The position numbers and the translations under genes were made by a program. The notes under the pieces are model-generated. The model was given only the letters and a program-made list of their open reading frames with translations, was not told where the DNA came from and searched no databases. This document shows, in pieces, positions 1-11,526 of a stretch of 64,000 nt of DNA (the stretch's first letter is position 1; each line of letters starts with the position of its first letter). Origin of the DNA: Prinsepia uniflora (lineage: Eukaryota > Streptophyta > Magnoliopsida > Rosales > Rosaceae); contig CM064866.1 in the NCBI GenBank assembly GCA_032719365.1, forward strand, positions 72,241,028 through 72,305,027. Direction: 5' to 3'.

Positions 1-97
1 TTGGGAAGAACTGTCCATGAACGTGGTGAAGGTCATGGCCAGATCTTCGGAGGAACGAGTCGACTGCTGAGTTCTATTTTTCTATTTTCTTTTGTAG

Positions 98-2633
98 ATG
101 TCGGTCGAGAGTGACTCGGTATCTGAGGGTGAATGCTACGACTCACAGGGCGGTGAGTCGTTAGGTAGTAGTGTGCAGGTGCTCATTCCCGTCTCCGGGA
201 GTCAGGACAAGGCCCACTCGGCCGAGGCACAAAAAAGAGTAGAGTCGGTGCACAGTACGGTCGAGTCGTCCGGTAGGACCACAGACACCTGTTCTGGGGC
301 TGGCCCGACGGGTAGGTCGGGTAGTGGCAATCTGCTGGTAGACGCCGAGACGATTGTGAAGGTGGGGGTGCACCGAGCATTGAAGCTGACCCACGGCCGA
401 GATAAGGGCACAGTTCGGGTTAATAAGGTGAAAACGGCCGGGGATGAGTCGGTCCCGGAGGCCGTTACGATTGAGCGTGCGGCCTTCACCGTGGACGAAA
501 TGGTGAACAAAAAGACCGAGAAAGGCCTGATGAAGATGAGGATCGAGTTTGGTGTTCCCGACTCGGTGACGACAAGGTTGCCTACAAGAGAGGAAAGACC
601 AAGCAACCCCACAGCCGGTATGGCATTATTTTATACCGAGCTGATGCACCATGGGGTAAGGCTGCCCCTTCATCCCTGGCTGCGGAAGATGGTGAAGAAG
701 ATGGGGGTGGCACTCGGTCAGCTCAATCCGAACGTGTGGATTGTGCTCTGCTCCCTCTACACGGCCTACAGCTGGGCCGAGCAACCGGAGCCGACCTACG
801 CCCAACTCATGTACCTGTATGAGTTCGGGTTTCAACAGCAGAGTACCGGGTGGGTCTTCGTCCGTCACTGCAAGAAGAGCAAACGGGGGGAGTTCATTCT
901 GGACATACCGACCTCCCAAAATTCGTACAAGACGAAGTTCTGCCTGGTCGGTGGGAATTGGGAAGGGAACACCGAGGGACCCCCAATACCATCCAAATTC
1001 CAAACCCAAGGTGGATAGTTGTAGCATAGGCCGACCGTTTATGTAAATGTGATGTTGTATGCTTAAGTATGATTGTTGTGGTTGACCGATTCTCGGTGTG
1101 CAGGTTTGTTCCCGGAAGAAGAAATCTCTCCAGAGGAGAAGGTAGTCGTCCACCGAGTAAGGGAGATCTTGGACGAGCTGAATCGGAACCGACAAATCCT
1201 TCAGTTACCTGGGTTCTAGCATAAGGCCGGCCTCATCGACACTGACGAGGGTAAGTGTTTTGTTTGTTTTTTTTTTTGTCTACTGACCCTCTTGTCTCGG
1301 TGTTGCAGTTCCGTATCATCTCGGGAGTAGAATTTACAAGGACTGCGAGCAGTTGAGAATGAAAGCCGACAAGGGCTCTGGGGAATCTGCCTCACTGTCG
1401 AAGGCGGCCGAGCGCCTGGAGCTCATCCTCAGGAAGACGAAAGAGCGAGCCGGCAGAGGTCAGCCAGAACGGTCAGACCGTGCGAAGCACGGATCGTCGT
1501 CTTAGCCAAGACAGCCAAGTCCTCCGTTTCGGTCTCCCAAAAGGAAACAGAGCAACGTGGAGGGAGACCGAGTCCTGTCTCCTAATCCCAGACAGTTGAA
1601 GGTCAGAAAGGAGGCTTAGACGATCTTGTCGGCTCAGGAGCAGATATGGGGCAAAAAGATTATGCCGGCCCCAGAGTTCGTCCCGCCGCCGTCCCCCCTT
1701 GGTTGGATGTGCGGATCCTCGAGATGTTCCAGAGGAGGGGGACGTGAACCTTGGCGTGTTCACCGATGGAGAGGAGATCGGTGAGGGGTCGAGTGCCAAG
1801 GCCACCCTCTGTTGTCTGAGACAGATGGTGTCGTTGCTAAACGGGGTCTGTCATGGGGCCTCGATGCCATTGGACTAGCTCGCCGAGGCGCAGTGCCGGT
1901 CGGCCGACCAGAGAATGGAAAAAGCCCTGCTCCTACTGAGTAATGTAAGTGTTTTCATTTGTCAAGTATAGTATGTTCGGCCGATAAACTTTTTTATGGT
2001 TGTCATGTGCAGGCTCTAGGTGAGGTGTACCTCCAGTTTGGGAACAGCCAGAGGAGGGTAGCTGCTGCTCGGCGGGAGAAAGACAGGCGGAGGAAGAAAC
2101 AGGAAGAGCTCACCCTGAAGCTTCAGAAGGCCGAGAGGGCCATGAAGGAAGCGGCCGACCTCACCCGTAAGCTGGAGGCTGAGAGATGGAAGACCTAGGA
2201 GGCCCTGGCTTCCAGGGATCAAATGAAGACCGAGGTTGAGGCCAACGAGAAGGACAGGCTGAAGCACTGGAAGGAGCTTTATCGGGTGAAGACGGACAGG
2301 GAGGCCGACCTGGAAAAGGCGAAGGTGACCACAGTGGCCGAGTTCAAGGCGTCGGAGGAGTTCGACAAACTCAAGAACGACTACGACGCCGAGTGCGAGC
2401 AAGAGTTCTTCCGTAACCTTTTCCTGTACAATCCTGGGCTGACCGTGAAGACCCCCTGGCTCGGCCAGGACATTACGGCCGACATGTTTGAAGACGAGTC
2501 GGGGGAGGAGGAAGAAGAGGGCGTCTTGCCGAGTTCCCAGTCAGAAGTCGACCAGGCAGAGCCTCAGAAGGAGCCAGAGCCAGAGGTGGAGGGGGTAGTG
2601 CAGGCCGAGCAGCAGATGGAGGAGTTAGTGTAG
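98..2633 (+). pseudogene. Antisense accessory ORF of the Tat element (spliced, decayed)
   Basis: This frame runs opposite to gag-pol. Apparent exons are 98-1010, 1104-1250, 1309-1944 and 2013-2633, each after an intron ending in CAG or TAG, with donors GTAAGT at 1251 and 1945 and a weaker GTGGAT at 1011. TTTGTAG just before 98 looks like another acceptor, so an upstream exon may exist. The first exon holds a block (about residues 175-285) with GVRLPLHPW and ALGQLNPNVW, which I recognise as the plant 'putative gypsy type transposon' domain family. The last exon is a Lys/Glu-rich coiled coil, then FFRNLFLYNPGL and an acidic tail. In-frame stops near 1216 and 2196 break it. Antisense accessory ORFs at this place are known in some Tat elements; their function is unknown. 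Confidence 0.75.
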
Positions 2634-2792
2634 GACACTTGTAATTCTTCCTTTTTTTTTTGTTTTCCTGAAGGTTTTAAAGCTCTTGCAGGCCGAGCAT
2701 AATAGGTCTGCACATTTTGAATGAAAATTGACTATTCTTGACTAAAAATTGTAGACCGAGTTATCCTTTCAATTTGTCTGTGTTGTCATAGT

Positions 2793-3485
2793 ATGGGTGC
2801 AAGCCGAGTAGGGCTGTACACCGACTCGAATATTTGAGTCAAAGAACACCAAGTGTTGGGGTGTAGGCCGAGTAAGACCGAACCCCGACTCGTATGTTTG
2901 AGTCAAGTATGGGTGCAAGCCGAGTAGGTCTGTACACCGACTCGATAGTTTGAGTCAAAATAGTAAGTGTTGGGGTGTAGGCCGAGTAAGACCGAATCCC
3001 GACTCGTATGTTTGAGTCAAAGTATTGGTGCAAGCCGAGTAGGGCTGTACACCGACTCGATAGTTTGAGTCAAAATAGCAAGTGTTGGGGTGTAGGCCAA
3101 GTAAGACCGAACCCCGACTCGTATGTTTGAGTCAAAGTGTTGGTGCAAGCCGAGTAGGGCTGTACACCGACTCGATAGTTTGAGTAAAAATTGCAAGTGT
3201 TGGGGTGTAGGTCGAGTAAGACCGAACCCCGACTCGTATGTTTGAGTCGAAATGGTGGTGCAAGCCGAGTAGGGCGGTACACCGACTCGATAGTTTGAGT
3301 CAGAATTGCAAGTGTTGGGGTGTAGGCCGAGTAAGACCGAACTCCGACTCGTATGTTTGAGTCAAAGTGTTGGTGCAAGCCGAGTAGGGCTGTACACTGA
3401 CTCGATAGTTTGAGTCAGAATTGCAAGTGTTGGGGTGTAGGCCGAGTAAGACCGAACCCCGACTCGTATGTTTGAGTCAAAGTGT
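2793..3485. repeat. 115-bp tandem repeat in the 3' region of the Tat element
   Basis: About six units. The word AGTGTTGGGGTGTAG recurs at 2852, 2966, 3081, 3196, 3311 and 3426, so the period is 114-115 bp. Each unit is a dimer of two related 55-60 bp halves, both containing GCCGAGTA and ending in TTTGAGTCAAA. It lies between the convergent ends of pol (3582) and the antisense ORF (2633). Tandem repeats in this position are known in Tat elements and can seed satellite DNA. Confidence 0.95.
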
Positions 3486-3581
3486 TACGTTACAAGGCTA
3501 GATAAATGGAAGAGTTTATAAATAACGGGTGCAATAATTGGTAAAGTACAGCAAGTTATAAGAAGGAAAAAATACAAAGTC

Positions 3582-4680
3582 TTAAATGTAGTATTTCTTC
3601 AAATGGTCGGCATTCCATGGGTGGCCCAGCCTTCGCCCATTTGGGTCTTCCAGTTCATAAGTTCCGGGCCGGAAGATTCTGGTAACCCGATATGGACCCT
3701 CCCAATTGGGGTCGAGAGTCCCGGCTGAGCTATCCTTGGTGGCGAGGCTGACCTTCCGAAGGACTCAGTCGCCTTCCTGAAAACCCCGATGTCTGACTCT
3801 GGTATTATGGTAGTTACAAAGCCGCTGTTTGCAGGCGATGTTTATGAGGTTAGCCTACTCCAGGTGCTCCTCAATGAGGTCTAGAATGAGTGCAATCTGA
3901 TGGTCATTTTGTTCAGGTTCATAGGTCGACACTCAGTAAGAAGTTTCATTTAGTTCAGCGAGGATGACCGCTTCAGTTCCGAAGGTCAGCGAGAAGAGGG
4001 TTTCATTTGTAGATGTGCGGTAGGATGTCCGATATGACCACAGTGCGTTTGGGAGAATTTCGGACCACTTGCCCTTGGCTTCGTCGAGCTGCGTCTTCAG
4101 TGTGTGCTTGATGATTTTGTTGATGGCTTCAACCTGTCCGTTGGACTGAGGGTGAGCTGGTGAGGCGAAGCAGAGACGGATGTTGTGTCTGTCACAAAAG
4201 GCACGGAAGCGTGCATTGTCGAATTGCTTCCCATTGTCCGTGACGATTGTGTGGGGGAGAATGAAACGGCAGATAATGTTCTGGAAGACGAACGTTTCGA
4301 TCTGGGCCGTGGTGATGGAAGCCAAAACCTTTGCCTCAACCCATTTTGTGAAGTAGTCCACTGCTACCACCGCATACTCTGTCTTTCCTTTCCCCGCTGG
4401 CATTTTCCCGATCAAATCGAGTCCCCACTTTGAGAAGGGCCAAGGGCTGACCATTGGTGTGAGGTTTTCTGGAGGTAGGTGGAAGAGAGGAGCAAACCGT
4501 TGACATTTATCACACCGCTTGGTCAGCTCGACCGCATCTCCGTGCATGGTTGGCCAATAGAAACCTTGCCGGAAAGCCTTGTGGGCCAATGACCGTGGTC
4601 CAGAATGATTTCCGCAAATACCGGCGTGGATTTCCTCGAGAATGGCTCTGTCTGCCTCCGGGACGAGACACTTCAGGAGG
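3582..4680 (-). other. Integrase domain of the Tat element
   Basis: A zinc-binding HHCC region (HAGICGNH, then RCDKC) precedes the catalytic core. Counting from the methionine codon at 5210, the triad is D265 (in GLDLIG), D325 (in VTDNG) and E361 (in GQVEAI), the D,D-35-E spacing of retroviral-type integrases. A TGA near 3930 truncates it. Beyond the stop the same strand still encodes the C-terminal motif ending in LGHPWN and the true end at 3582. No chromodomain follows, as expected for Tat. Confidence 0.9.
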
Positions 4681-4915
4681 GGCAAAGTGAAGCCCCGTTT
4701 GTAGAGTTGGTCGTTGATGAGTGTATAGCGGGCTGCCTGTCTCCGGACCTTTTTGGCCTCGATCTTGTCAGAAGGAAGAGTTCCGTCTGCGAGGAATCTA
4801 ATCAGTGGGGTCATCCATGTGCAGCCAGTGTTGATGGCGTAGACCGCCGAGCATTGTGTACTGGGTTGATCCAGAATTTCGACCAGTACACTTTGACTCT
4901 GCCTCTCATAGAGGG

Positions 4916-5290
4916 AGGATGCGAGCCGGGCTAGAGCGTCGACATGGTTGTTTTCGGAGCGTGGAATCCGAGTGATAGCGTAGCTACGAAAACCACATAG
5001 GAGGGACTTTGCCAATGCTCTGTATGCTGCCATGGAAGAGTCTTTCGCCTCATAGGCGTTGTTGATCTGGTTAACGATGAGCTGTGAATCGCTGAAGATC
5101 TTGACCTGTTCTGCCTCCATGGTTTTAGCGAGGCGGAGCCCTGCATGGAGGGCCTCATACTCGGCGGCATTGTTGGAGGCCTTGAATTGAAAACGAAGGG
5201 CATATTCCATCTGGACCTTGTTCGGTGTGGTGAGGACAAGTCCGGCTCTGGATCCATTGTGGCAAGCCGACCCGTCGACATACAGGAGCT
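4916..5290 (-). other. Second (archaeal-type) RNase H domain
   Basis: LYVDGSACHNG supplies the first catalytic Asp, NNAAEYEAL the Glu, FSDSQLI the second Asp, and NNHVDALARLAS the last Asp. This full catalytic set, placed between the Ty3-type RNase H and integrase, marks the dual-RNase H architecture of the Tat clade. A TAG codon lies immediately before it, near 5288, so translation from upstream would stop there. Confidence 0.88.
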
Positions 5291-5344
5291 AGGTTGGCCG
5301 GGTGGTGTCGAGTTGGGGGTTCGCCTCATCCAAAGTATGTGTTA

Positions 5345-5897
5345 TGGACGGAGAGGAAGATGGTGGGACCTCATGTGCGGCCGTTACTGGAACGTAGGAG
5401 AACTCAGAGGTAAAGTCTACCATGGCCTGCCCTTTCTCGGCGGTGCGGGGAATGAAGGTGATGTCGAATTCGCTGAGTTCTATTGCCCATTTGAGTAAGC
5501 GACCCGATGTATCGGGCTTCTGAAGTACTTGCCGGAGTGGTCTGTCGGTCAAGAAAATGATAGAATGAGCCTGGAAGTATGGCATGAGCTTCCAGGCAGA
5601 CATGATGAGGGCAAAAACGAGCTTCTCTAGGTCAGAGTATCTTGTTTCGGCGTCCTGCAAAGCCTTGCTGACGTAGTATACCGGATGTTCGGCGCCGTCC
5701 TTACGCTTAACCAAAACTGAACTTGTGGCAGAAGCGGAGACAGATAGATACATGTAAAGGGTTTCCTCGGTGTCTGGTCTTGCTAGCAACGGCGCTTTGC
5801 CCATGTATTCCTTGAGTTCAGTGAAGGCCTTGGTGCATTCCTCGGTCCAGGTGATGTGTTTGGACCTGCCCTTTAGGGCTTTGAAGAATGGCAGCAC
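5345..5897 (-). other. First (Ty3-type) RNase H-like domain, catalytic Asp missing
   Basis: The usual Asp position in the first strand reads LYMYLSVSASATSSVLV, with Ser where an active Ty3 RNase H has Asp. VYYVSKALQDAETRYSDLEK and FLTDRPLRQVL follow in the normal order. In Tat elements the original RNase H is known to lose catalytic residues once the second domain is present, so this loss is probably ancestral rather than recent decay. Confidence 0.8.
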
Positions 5898-5959
5898 TTG
5901 TCCGTGGCTTTGGAGATGAAGCGTGTAAAGGCTGCGACTCGGCCCGTTAAGCTTTGCAC

Positions 5960-6560
5960 TTCTTTCTGGGTTCGTGGGGGCTCTATATCGACCAGGGCCT
6001 TGATTTTTTCCGGATTAGCCTCAATACCCTCTGGCTAATCATAAAGCCCAGAAATTTGCCAGAGCTGACTCCGAACACGCATTTTGCCGGTTTTAACCTC
6101 ATTCGATACCGTTTGAGGACGTCAAACATTTGCGAGAGATTGGGGATGTGTAGGTCAGCCGATTTACTCTTGACGAGCATGTCATCGACGTAAATCTCCA
6201 TTATTTTCCCAATCTGGTCAGCGAACATAAAGTTCACCAGGCGCCGGTAGGTGGCCCCGGTGTTTTTAAGTCCGAAAGGCATGACGTTGTAGCAGTATAA
6301 CCCCTGATCCGTCATGAAGGTTGTGTGGATCTGATCTACCGGATGCATAAAGATTTGGTTGTAGCCCGAGTACGCATCCATAAAACTCAGGAGCTCATGT
6401 CCCTCCGTGGCGTCGACTAGTTGGTCAATCTTTGGTAAAGGAAAACTTTCCTTGGGGCAGGCCTTGTTTAGGTTAGTAAAATCAATGCACATTCGCCACG
6501 CCCAGAGGGTTTTTTGACGAGTACAACATTGGCTACCCAGGCAGCATAGACGGCCTTCCG
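5960..6560 (-). other. Reverse transcriptase domain of the Tat element
   Basis: Visible motifs: VLVKKPSG, MCIDFTNLNKACPKE, FPLPKIDQLVDA, MDAYSGYNQI, MPFGLKNTGATYRRLVN and the catalytic YVDDML. A frameshift near 6500 lies between VKKPSG and MCIDF, and another near 6035 lies after the thumb region, so no uninterrupted RT can be read. Confidence 0.92.
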
Positions 6561-7049
6561 GACAAAGTGGATGGTGCTGAGTTTGACGATCTCTGCCTTC
6601 ATAGCCTCGGTCATCTCTGAGTCGTGGAGGCGACGTTTCTGTTCGACAGGCTTGTAGGTAGGATCGATACTGAGCCGGTGGCAGATCACGTCGGTGGAGA
6701 TGTCGGGCATGTCGGCGTACGACCAGGCAAAGACCTCAGAGTTATCCCTTAAGAAACGGATCAGTTGTGAGCGCAGGTTGGGCGAAAGAGTTGTCCCAAT
6801 ATTTACCTTTCGGTCCGCAAAGTCATGGGAGAGTACTATCTCTTCGACATCCTCAATAGGCTGTGGATGGGGTGTTGCTGAATGGTCCCGAGGATCTTCA
6901 ATTGGTTCATCCCGTATTCTTTGTACGTCCTGAGGGCTCACGCGGTCAGCCTCGAACGCGGACTCTGTCACTGCCATGGTTTCCTTTGGAGGTGGGATTG
7001 GGGTGAAAGAATTGCAAGCTCTTGCAGCCATTTGGTCTCCTTTGACTTG

Positions 7050-7430
7050 ACCAATCCCCATAGGGGTTGGGAATTTTACTAGCAGTAGGTGGGTGGAGAC
7101 GACTGCCTTCATCTGGTTGAGTATTCCCCGCCTGAGAATGGCGTTGTAGGCCGAGGGGCAGTCCACCACCAAGAAGGGTGCCAGTACGGTTGCCCTCCGT
7201 GGATGAGTTCCGAGGGAGAGGGGGAGGGTAACTGTTCCATGCGGGACGATGGAGTCCCCCGTGAACACAAAGAGCGGCGTAGGTGAGCGGTCCAGACTTG
7301 CTTCTGGGATGCCCAATTGCTTGAAAGCTCGCATGAAAAGGATGTTGACCGAGCTTCCAGTGTCGACCATTACCCGTTGTACGTCGAAGTTAGATATCTC
7401 AGCCATAACGACAATGGGGTCGTCGTGAGG
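7050..7430 (-). other. Aspartic protease domain of the Tat element
   Basis: VDTGSSVNILF (near 7350-7370) is the active-site loop of a retroviral-type aspartic protease. Downstream, an AILRRG-type segment fits the expected second half. It lies between the gag zinc-knuckle region, now separated at 10603 by the solo LTR, and reverse transcriptase. Confidence 0.85.
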
Positions 7431-7854
7431 ATAGATGATCCCGCGCTTTTTCTCCTCGGAAAACATGATCGGTTCCCAACCGAGTCTATTTGTTTTCTTG
7501 GCTCTTCCTTCCTCGATACTGAAGAGCTGCTGATTCTGTTTAGTGGCCTGTAGAAAGTTCTTCTTTGCCCGGTTGGAAGTGAGCGGGCAAGCAATTGATG
7601 GTCCTCCGGAGATCGTGTTGATCTGTGGGTTGTGAGGTGGAGGTGGAGTGACAGGACCCATCTCAATCCCCCCGAGATTAGTGCGGGATAACCCTACTCC
7701 CATCTGACACAGAGTGTCAGACAAGGGATATTTCCGACCTTTGCCCTCCCGGGCTATCAGAGTACGCCAGGATTCGGAGGAGGTATGTGATATCTCGGTC
7801 TCTGCTACAGTCCACATCCGCTGTCAACCTGAAGGCCAGTCAAAACATTAAAAA

Positions 7855-9094
7855 CTGTGAGTGGACAAAACAAGAGTTTAAAAAACATTTTAACGAGAAG
7901 ACATTTGTACCCTTCACTAAAAAGCATGCATGCATTCGAAAACCATTTATCCAGATAGAAACCATATGTGGGAACTAAGCCCAAAACAGAATATAAACCA
8001 AGGTCGAAAGGACCACTATGAAATCGACCATACGGGCCACTGCCCAAATCCTGTGTAAACGCACATCATACATCATATCATATAACTCATATAGTATACA
8101 GCATATATACATATAATTGACACAACCAATCCTGTCACGGTTTCCAAAGCTACGCGTGTGCTACCCAGGTCTCAATCCGAGTCTTCTCAAAGTCAAGATC
8201 AATGTCCGCAGACCACTGACCTTACCCGAGGTAATTGTAATCATAGCCTTCCTGAGAGTAAGGAACCCAACTGGGGGGTGACTCCACTCAGTCGGTGCTC
8301 CGTGACTACTCCGGGGTCCACCCAGGCCAACGACCCTCCCTGGAGGAGATAGAAGAACAAGTAAAGGAAGGTATATGAATACATATATATACATAACATA
8401 AACATCCATGCCCGGTTCCCTTGAACCGTCATGATCCATAATATCCATAACCAGGTAACATGCAGGTTCCCATAAACCGTCATGTACCGTGATAACATAA
8501 CCGAGGTAACATGCCGGTTCCCATAAACCGTCATGTACCGTAATAACATAACCAGGTAACATGCCGGTTCCCATAAACCGTCATGTACCGTAATAACATA
8601 ACCAGGGTTCATGCCGGTCCCCATAAACCGTCATGAACCAGAATGACATGACAAAGGTTTATGTCGGTTCCCATAGACCGTCATGAACCACAATGACCTT
8701 TCCAGAGTTCATGTCGGTTCCCGTAAACCGTCATGAACTTGGAAATCCATTTAGGGTCCCTGACCCGAAATCATAAACCGTAAAATAACTAGGTCTCGTG
8801 CCCGAACATATGACATCAGCTGGGCACCGTGCCTGATATCTAAGGTCATATGCCCGAGACAAAACCAAATGGGTCTCATACCCGAGTTTATCCTTTTGGA
8901 AATCCAAAACCATTTCATTTAGACCAATACAGAAATACAGACCCGTATAGGCACCGTATAGGACCGAAACCTCAAAATATGTGCCTATACGTAACCACAC
9001 ATCCAAATGCACTCATGGCATCACAAACAAGTATTTAAAACATATAATAAACATTTATGCATGCACCAATTTAGAAAACAAGGTCCACTCATAG
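7855..9094. repeat. LTR inverted-arm cassette, solo LTR copy
   Basis: Left arm CTGTGAGTGGAC (7855-7866) and right arm GTCCACTCATAG (9083-9094). They are reverse complements except one C-to-T change in the right arm. GCATGCATGC lies inside the left arm (7924-7934) and ATGCATGCA inside the right arm (about 9056-9064). Confidence 0.8.
8400..8740. repeat. Short tandem repeats inside the solo LTR
   Basis: At least six imperfect copies of a roughly 45-60 bp unit built on GGTTCCCATAAACCGTCATG, followed by ACCGTAATAACATAACCAGG. Fewer copies occur at the same place in the LARD LTRs (12065-12240, 18284-18460). Confidence 0.85.
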
Positions 9095-10602
9095 ACCGTC
9101 TGAGCTGCCGCCTCGATTTGCGTGCCATTCGGTTCCCCGAGCCGATCACTATCACCGGGACTCTCGAACCTGTCCAAATCGTAATAGAAGGTTACTAACT
9201 ACTTAATTGACCTCCTACCAAAGCTCCGTAATTTTCCCGATTTTCTAACTATTTTTAAAACCGAACCTAAACCTTCGGACAGCCCGAAACCTATCGAAAC
9301 GATGTCCGATCGACTCGAAACCAGTCCCAAAATGTTCGTTACATCGAATAGATGATTTCACATGTTGGACACATCCCCAAATTCTCCCCCACGCGCCCGC
9401 ACGCGCTGCCTGAAGTGGCTGCGCGTGGGCCTCACGCGCCGCTACAGTGCATCTTCTTCCTTCGATCGAACCGGTCCGGACCGGCCGGTCCGGTCCAACC
9501 CCTGCAACTGGACCGGCGTAACCGGTCCAAGCATCCTTCTCCCTCATTTTTCATCCGTTTTCTTCCATTTAAATTCTTAAATTCCTATTTTAATCTTTCC
9601 TATCAATCCTAATTAACTAAACAACCTAAAACCTTCGAAATCCGACCGGTCCAATTTGGACCTCACGGTTCGATTTTTCCCGATCAGCCTACACGGCTGC
9701 TCAGCCCAAACCGCCACCCAAAACCCTCTTAAAACCTTCCTAGCATCCTAATAATCATTCCCTAATCACCCACAAGCAACCATAATGGAAAACACAAATT
9801 AAAAATGGAATTTGGGCAAACCAAGTACCTCTCGGGTTACATGGCCGCCGCCCACGGCAGCGTGGCTTCCAGCCGGCCACCACGCTTCACAGTTCTTCCT
9901 CTCCCTCTCTGGTCTCTCACGGATGGGTTATAGGGTCATGGGTTTGGATTGGACTCAGAAATGGTGATCGGGTTTGGTGGGAAGGATGGAAGAAAATGAT
10001 CGATGTGGATGAACGTGAGATGCATGAATGGGAAAATGGTAGCCATTGGATGGGTGACAAGTGTCACTCATCCATTGGGCCTCCATTAAATATCTGGGCC
10101 CACTAGAGACAAACTGCACTTTTTGTCTCGTAAAACGTGTTACTATGAATAGTATCCAAGAACTTCCGAGAACCGTAACTTCGCCTTCGAACATCCGAAT
10201 TCTACATGCCGCCTGTCTACGGATTCGTATCGTCCCCATCTACGTAACGGTCTTTGGCCCTCGGCCATCGGACCTCCTGGTCAAAAAGTCAACATTTTGA
10301 CCCTTTTAACCAAAATTACCAAAATGCCCCTATACTTCCGAACGTCATAACTTCCTCCTCGAATGTCGGAATTGAACGTGCCACCTGTCTATGAACTCGT
10401 GAAGTCACGAACTACGTCACGGTCATTGGTCAAAGTCCATTTGACCGCCCGATTGAAAAGTCAACCTTTTGCCACCACCAGGGGCAAACCGGTCATTTCG
10501 CATCGTTCGTCCGATTTCGCTCTACTAATCACCGTTTAACCTCATTAATCGTGATTAGTCACTAATCTAATCTAGGAATTTGGGACGGGTCGTTACATGG
10601 AG

Positions 10603-11320
10603 CGTGTTGGAGAAATTGGTTGATCTTCCCATCTCGGGCCAGAGCCTCCACCAAATCCCGGAATGCAACGCATTGGTCAATGCTATGGCCATTGTACTTG
10701 TGGTATTGGCAGTAAATTCCTGTTTCCTTGCCAAGATTGCCCTTCGCTGGTGTCCAAGTAGACTTTGGGATCATGTGTTCCACGTTGAGGAGGACATTCT
10801 CATAGGGGGTATTGAGGATGGTGTAGGTCTCATACTTGGAACGAGGAACCCGTTTTTCCCCGTTGTTTGACCGCTCCCCCTGCTATCTTTCCTGGTGATT
10901 CGGGTTCTTACCCTTCTTCCCAGGGCTGTACAGATTTTTTCTGTGGGGGTAGTCTTTCCGTTTTCCCCCATAGCTCTGTCTCTGTGGACGCTGTGCTGAG
11001 CCCTACTGTTCCGGGACGCTCGGTGGGTATGTTTTCACCGAGTCGGTCTGGGGAGGTTGGTACGCATTGGCAGCGTTGGACTTTTGGCTCAGCGCTTCAG
11101 CCTTGGCGTGGATCACCGCATGTTTCATTATTTCATTATAAGTTGTCCAGCCTTGGGTGTGAGCTGCGTACCTGAAGGGGGAGTCTCGGAGGCCGCCCTT
11201 GAAGGCCGTGAAAGCTGCTCGGTCGTCCGTCTCCGCGCATCGGGAGTATTCATGATTGAATCTTGCTGCATACCGCTGCAGCGACTCGTGTTCACCTTGT
11301 TTAAACTGGAAGAGGTCCTC
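10603..11320 (-). pseudogene. Tat gag, 3' part (after the LARD insertion)
   Basis: The minus strand encodes the distal part of the retrotransposon gag domain (near 11320-11003, with FKQGEHESLQRYAARFNHEY) and then a CCHC-like knuckle, CQYHKYNGHSIDQC, near 10700. Its N-terminal half is at 20512-21970, beyond the LARD. Joining across the TCCTC duplication restores gag order. It is bounded by the LARD on one side and the solo LTR on the other, and is broken by frame changes between 11003 and 10783. Confidence 0.85.
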
Positions 11321-11526
11321 TGACAGGACCCATCCCAATCCCCCCGGGATTAGTGCGGGATGACCCTGCTCCCGTCTGACACGAAGTGTCAGACAAGGGA
11401 TATTTCTGACCTTTGCCCTCCCGGGCTATCAGAGTACGCCAGGATCCGGAGGAGGCATGTGATATCTCGATCTCTGCTACAGTCCACATCCGATGTCAAC
11501 CTGAAGGGCAGTCAAAACATTAAAAA

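Larger units (their letters stand above)
3582..7648 (-). pseudogene. Tat pol region (PR-RT-RNH-aRNH-IN), frameshifted
   Basis: Read from 7648 down to the stop at 3582-3584. Protease is near 7050-7430 (VDTGSS), reverse transcriptase near 5960-6560 (YVDDML), RNase H near 5345-5897, a second RNase H near 4916-5290, and integrase near 3582-4680. The frame changes near 6500, 6035 and 5897. In-frame stops fall near 5288 (before the second RNase H) and near 3930 (inside the integrase C-terminal part). The open frame starting at 7817 takes its first 56 codons from the inserted solo LTR, so that start is not real: the polyprotein continued into gag at 10603 before the insertion. Confidence 0.92.
7649..10597 (-). 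mobile_element. Solo LTR (2.95 kb), same family as the LARD LTRs
   Basis: Starts TGACAGGACCC and ends GACGGGTCGTTACA. It is flanked by the target-site duplication TGGAG at 7644-7648 and 10598-10602. It aligns along its length with the LARD LTRs at 11321 and 17540 but is visibly more diverged and lacks their TGACGTCA cluster. With no internal region between perfect duplications it is a solo LTR, formed by LTR-LTR recombination after insertion into the Tat gag-pol. It contains the inverted arms, GCATGCATGC and a GC-rich hairpin near 9390-9450. Confidence 0.95.

Noticed and set aside
6468..7817. Pol start at 7817
   Set aside because: The first 56 codons come from the inserted solo LTR; the real frame came from gag at 10603.
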